Shown: piece after piece, positions 6,247-8,880 of the stretch | Layout of the letters: every line of letters starts with the position of its first letter | Numbering within the stretch: the stretch's first letter is position 1 | From: an uncultured Bilophila sp. | GTDB lineage: Bacteria; Desulfobacterota; Desulfovibrionia; Desulfovibrionales; Desulfovibrionaceae | DNA length: 8,880 nt | NCBI GenBank assembly: GCA_959604115.1 | Contig: CAUHBW010000135.1 | Location: forward strand, 1-8,880 | Reading direction: 5' to 3' | Program-made: the position numbers and the translations under genes | The notes under the pieces: model-generated | The model's database searches: none | The model's input: only the letters and a program-made list of their open reading frames with translations | Told to the model about the DNA's origin: nothing

Positions 6247-7518
6247 ATGCGCGTACTCATCATCGGGTCCGGCGGGCGTGAGCATGCCCTGTCCTGGAAG
6301 ATCGCCAGAGGCGGAAAAGCCGAACGAATCTACTGCGCTCCCGGCAACGGCGGCACCGCGCAGGAAGGCGAAAACATTCCCCTCAAGGACAGCGACGTGG
6401 CCGGTCTGGTGGCTTTCGCCAAAGAGAACGCCATTGATTTCGTGATTCCCGGACCGGAGCTTCCCCTCACCCTCGGCGTGGTGGACGCCATGCGTCAGGC
6501 GGGAGTCCGCTGTTTCGGCCCGAGCCAGTGGTGCGCGCAGCTTGAGGGCAGCAAGGCTTTCGCCAAGGACATCATGCAGAAGGCCGGAGTGCCCACGGCG
6601 GCCTGCGGCGTGTTCACCGAGCTGGAAGCCGCCAGAGCCTTCGTGGAAGAGAAGGGCGCGCCCATCGTCATCAAGGCCGACGGCCTCGCGGCGGGCAAGG
6701 GCGTGATCGTGGCCCAGACCAGGGAAGAGGCGCTCGACGCGCTCGACCGGATCATGGGCGGCGTGTTCGGCGAAGCCGGAAGCCGGGTGGTCATCGAGGA
6801 ATTTCTGGTCGGTGAGGAAGTGTCCCTGCTGGCCTTCTGTGACGGAACCACGGCCTTGCCGCTGCCTTCGGCGCAGGACCACAAGGCCGTCTTCGACGGC
6901 GACACCGGCCCCAACACCGGCGGCATGGGCGCGTACAGCCCCGCTCCCATCCTGCCCGACACCGATCTCGAAAAGATGGCGGACCTCGCCATCCGTCCGA
7001 TCCTCAAGGAAATGGCCCGTCAGGGACATCCGTTCACCGGTATCCTGTACGCCGGGCTCATGATGACCGAGGACGGCCCGAAAGTGCTTGAATACAACGT
7101 CCGCTTCGGAGATCCGGAATGCCAGCCCCTGCTTATGCGTCTTGAGAGCGACCTGCTCGACGTCATGGGGGCCTGCATCGACGGACGGCTCGCCGACGTG
7201 AAGCTGGCCCTCCGGCCCGAATCCGCGCTCGGCGTGGTGATCGCCGCCGAAGGCTATCCCGGCGACTATCCGAAGGGAATGGAAATCAAGGGAATCGACG
7301 TCGTGGACGCGCTGCCGGACACCAAGGTGTTTCAGGCGGGCACGAAGCGCGAAGGTTCCCGGACGCTGTCCAGCGGCGGTCGCGTGCTGTGCGTGACCGC
7401 GCTCGGCAATGGGCTCGTCGAGGCCCAGAAGCGCGCGTATGAAGCTGTCGCGAAAATCGACATGGACAAGAGCCAGCACCGCTCCGACATCGGTGCGAAG
7501 GGCTTGAGGAGACTGTAG
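6247..7518 (+). CDS. purD: Phosphoribosylamine-glycine ligase (GAR synthetase)
   Basis: PurD joins phosphoribosylamine and glycine with ATP, giving glycinamide ribonucleotide, the second step of de novo purine synthesis in the cytoplasm. The 423-residue length is typical. The N-terminal nucleotide-fold motif is GSGGREHAL 7-15, followed by PGPE 68-71. The ATP-grasp core has KADGLAAGKGV 143-153, the family signature region HKAVFDGDTGPNTGGMGAY 212-230, and the metal-binding segment EYNVRFGDPECQ 282-293. The C-terminal domain runs to 423. The frame is open upstream to 6112, but ATG 6247 has a strong GGAGGG (6234-6239) seven bases before it and begins exactly at the conserved MRVLIIGSGG. purE follows after one base, so the two are almost certainly co-transcribed. 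Confidence 0.96.
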   Translation: MRVLIIGSGGREHALSWKIARGGKAERIYCAPGNGGTAQEGENIPLKDSDVAGLVAFAKENAIDFVIPGPELPLTLGVVDAMRQAGVRCFGPSQWCAQLEGSKAFAKDIMQKAGVPTAACGVFTELEAARAFVEEKGAPIVIKADGLAAGKGVIVAQTREEALDALDRIMGGVFGEAGSRVVIEEFLVGEEVSLLAFCDGTTALPLPSAQDHKAVFDGDTGPNTGGMGAYSPAPILPDTDLEKMADLAIRPILKEMARQGHPFTGILYAGLMMTEDGPKVLEYNVRFGDPECQPLLMRLESDLLDVMGACIDGRLADVKLALRPESALGVVIAAEGYPGDYPKGMEIKGIDVVDALPDTKVFQAGTKREGSRTLSSGGRVLCVTALGNGLVEAQKRAYEAVAKIDMDKSQHRSDIGAKGLRRL

Positions 7519-7519
7519 T

Positions 7520-8029
7520 ATGGAAAAAGCCAAGGTTGTCGTGCTCATGGGTTCCGCATCCGATGAGCCCACCGTCGCCCCCTGTGCCGATATCCTGAAG
7601 AAGCTCGGGATTCCGTTCTGCTTCACGGTGAGCTCCGCTCACCGTACGCCGGAACGCACCGCCGAGCTCGTGGATTCGTTTGAAGCGGCGGGTTGTGAAG
7701 TCTTCATCTGCGCCGCGGGCCTTGCCGCCCATCTCGCGGGCGCCGTCGCCGCGCGCACGATGAAACCCGTCATCGGCATTCCCGTCGCGGCCTCTCCGCT
7801 CGGGGGCATGGACGCGCTGCTCTCCACCGTGCAGATGCCTCCCGGATTCCCCGTCGCCACCGTCGCCCTCGACAAGGCCGGAGCCCGGAACGCCGCATGG
7901 CTGGCCGCGCAGATTCTTGCGCTTCACGATCCTGATCTCGCCCACCGCATCCGCATTTCGCGTGATCGCTTCAAGGCCGACGTGATTGCCGCCGGTGCCA
8001 CGATGGAACAGAAATACTGTACTGATTGA
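7520..8029 (+). CDS. purE: 5-(carboxyamino)imidazole ribonucleotide mutase, PurE class I-like
   Basis: PurE makes carboxyaminoimidazole ribonucleotide in purine synthesis, converting N5-CAIR made by PurK. The 169-residue length is standard. Motifs are MGSASD 10-15, SSAHRTPE 38-45 with the catalytic histidine H41, the glycine/alanine loop AAGLAAHLAG 65-74 with H71, and STVQMPPGFPVATVAL 102-117. The AAHL loop places it with class I rather than the animal-type class II. It differs from the canonical AGGAAHLPGM at several places, and E16 replaces the usual tryptophan after GSxSD. GAGGAG (7506-7511) inside the purD end is eight bases before the ATG. No purK gene lies in the window. A clear terminator follows. 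Confidence 0.95.
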   Translation: MEKAKVVVLMGSASDEPTVAPCADILKKLGIPFCFTVSSAHRTPERTAELVDSFEAAGCEVFICAAGLAAHLAGAVAARTMKPVIGIPVAASPLGGMDALLSTVQMPPGFPVATVALDKAGARNAAWLAAQILALHDPDLAHRIRISRDRFKADVIAAGATMEQKYCTD

Positions 8030-8073
8030 CCGTGCGGAGGGAATGGGCAGCCCGCCCATTCCCTTTCCCACGG
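8030..8073 (+). terminator. Intrinsic terminator of the purD-purE operon
   Basis: A perfect 11-bp stem pairs 8038-8048 with 8054-8064 around a five-base loop, then TTTCCC. An outer five-bp pairing (8030-8034 with 8069-8073) can extend it. It starts immediately after the purE stop. It separates the purine operon from lepB, so lepB probably has its own promoter. Confidence 0.75.
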
Positions 8074-8171
8074 AATCTCCTCCACCTCGACTTCCGTACC
8101 GCTTCTCAAAGGGACGTTTTCGGCTGCATGCCGTCGGCGCCGGGGCGGCACGTTACGGACATCCCCTCCCT

Positions 8172-8795
8172 ATGACCGAACAACTTTCTTTTCTCCAGAG
8201 GTTCCGCAAGACCGTGATCGGGGAATACGCCGAAGCGCTCATCTGGGCGATCGCGCTGGCTCTGGTGCTGACGACGTTCGTCGTGCAGGCGTTCAAGATC
8301 CCTTCCGGCTCCATGCTGGAGACGCTCCAGATCGGGGATCATCTGCTGGTCAACAAGTTCCTGTACGGCCTGCGGAATCCCTTCAACGACGACTATCTGA
8401 TCCGGGGCGTGGAGCCCAGTGTCGGGGACATCATCGTCTTCCGCTATCCCAAGGATCGGAGCCTCGACTACATCAAGCGCATCGTGGGCGTGCCCGGCGA
8501 CACGCTGGAAATGCGGAACAAGGTTCTGTTCCGCAACGGCGTCGAGGTGAAGGAGCCGTACACCCAACATTCGCAGCCGCTCGTCATGATCCCCGGCCGC
8601 GACAACTGGGGGCCGATCACCGTGCCCGAAGACAAGTTCTTCGCGCTCGGCGACAACCGCGACGACTCCGCCGACTCCCGCTTCTGGGGCTTCCTCGACC
8701 GCAAGGACATCCGGGGCAAGGCGTGGCGCATCTACTGGTCCGCCGAGGGCCTCAGCAACATCCGCCTGAACCGGATCGGGAAATTGGTGGAATAG
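8172..8795 (+). CDS. lepB: Signal peptidase I (leader peptidase)
   Basis: LepB cleaves signal peptides from proteins exported by Sec or Tat, acting on the periplasmic face of the inner membrane. The 207-residue protein has one predicted membrane segment at about 20-40 and then the catalytic domain. The Ser-Lys dyad is visible: PSGSM 44-48 with nucleophile S47, and DYIKR 99-103 with general base K102. GDNRDDSADSRFWG 160-173 is the conserved box E. It is shorter than the 324-residue E. coli enzyme, which has two membrane segments and an extra domain; short forms are common elsewhere. ATG 8172 matches the expected N-terminus, but no Shine-Dalgarno precedes it: the preceding bases are pyrimidine-rich. 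GTG 8214, with AGAGG 12 bases upstream, is a weaker alternative. A palindromic terminator follows closely. Confidence 0.95.
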   Translation: MTEQLSFLQRFRKTVIGEYAEALIWAIALALVLTTFVVQAFKIPSGSMLETLQIGDHLLVNKFLYGLRNPFNDDYLIRGVEPSVGDIIVFRYPKDRSLDYIKRIVGVPGDTLEMRNKVLFRNGVEVKEPYTQHSQPLVMIPGRDNWGPITVPEDKFFALGDNRDDSADSRFWGFLDRKDIRGKAWRIYWSAEGLSNIRLNRIGKLVE

Positions 8796-8799
8796 AAGA

Positions 8800-8853
8800 T
8801 TGGGGAGGGGAAGGGGAAACTTTCTTCAGAAAGTTTCCCCTTCCCCTCCCCAA
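8800..8853. terminator. Palindromic terminator after lepB, family copy 3
   Basis: The arms 8800-8825 and 8828-8853 are perfectly complementary over 26 bp; in practice the two-base centre would open to a larger loop. The stem starts four bases after the lepB stop. Its core is the same GAAACTTTCT as copy 2, but the G-rich outer stem differs with matching changes on both sides. The tail includes CTTCAAAGA (8869-8877), as after copy 2. Confidence 0.8.
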
Positions 8854-8880
8854 ACCCCACCCCTTTCCCTTCAAAGACTT

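Noticed and set aside
6217..7626. Minus-strand open frame of 469 codons opposite purD and purE
   Set aside because: It covers parts of two well-supported genes and has no protein family features.
7986..8171. N-terminal extension of LepB reaching into purE
   Set aside because: It would translate through the purE terminator, is proline/arginine-rich, and precedes the normal LepB N-terminus.
91..8853. The three palindromes as a CRISPR array or transposon ends
   Set aside because: They are kilobases apart, each sits just after a stop codon, and there are no spacers, transposase genes or target duplications.

Overview
The window looks like a GC-rich, Gram-negative, lipid A-making bacterium, most likely a Desulfovibrionaceae member (inference). 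Support: strong GC bias at third codon positions, G/C-rich terminators with GAAAC-TTTC cores, a solitary PaaK-type aryl-CoA ligase, and a divergent PurE encoded directly after PurD. No RNA gene, insertion sequence, integrase or CRISPR array was seen; the content is chromosomal housekeeping.

Layout. Positions 1-232 form one large imperfect palindrome centred on a terminator hairpin. Its right arm is the 3' end of a minus-strand rRNA pseudouridine synthase gene (147-938). Its left arm repeats that end in inverted orientation, and the substitution pattern suggests a sequence or assembly artefact. Divergent from the synthase gene is a two-gene lipid A unit: an MsbA-type flippase (1049-2875), overlapping by one base a 520-residue protein (2875-4437) that fuses a DUF374 acyltransferase domain to an LpxL/HtrB-type acyltransferase domain. 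The gene-free stretch 4438-4819 lies between convergent genes. It holds a 24-bp perfect terminator stem, an exceptionally long 33-bp hairpin, and a compact double hairpin next to the paaK stop.

paaK (minus strand, 4820-6118) is divergent from purD (6247-7518). purD is followed after one base by purE (7520-8029), which ends at an intrinsic terminator. lepB, encoding signal peptidase I (8172-8795), follows with no visible Shine-Dalgarno sequence. The window closes on a third copy of the terminator palindrome (8800-8853).

How the genes work together. MsbA and the fused acyltransferase plausibly form one unit that finishes acylation of lipid A and flips it across the inner membrane. PurD and PurE catalyse two steps of IMP synthesis. 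PaaK activates aryl acetates to CoA thioesters, and LepB removes signal peptides from exported proteins. The most unusual items are the fold-back left end with its one-directional substitution spectrum, the acyltransferase fusion, the 33-bp hairpin whose only non-Watson-Crick pairs are G-U in plus-strand RNA, and the recurring palindromic terminator family. I found no convincing new defence, mobile or secretion system.
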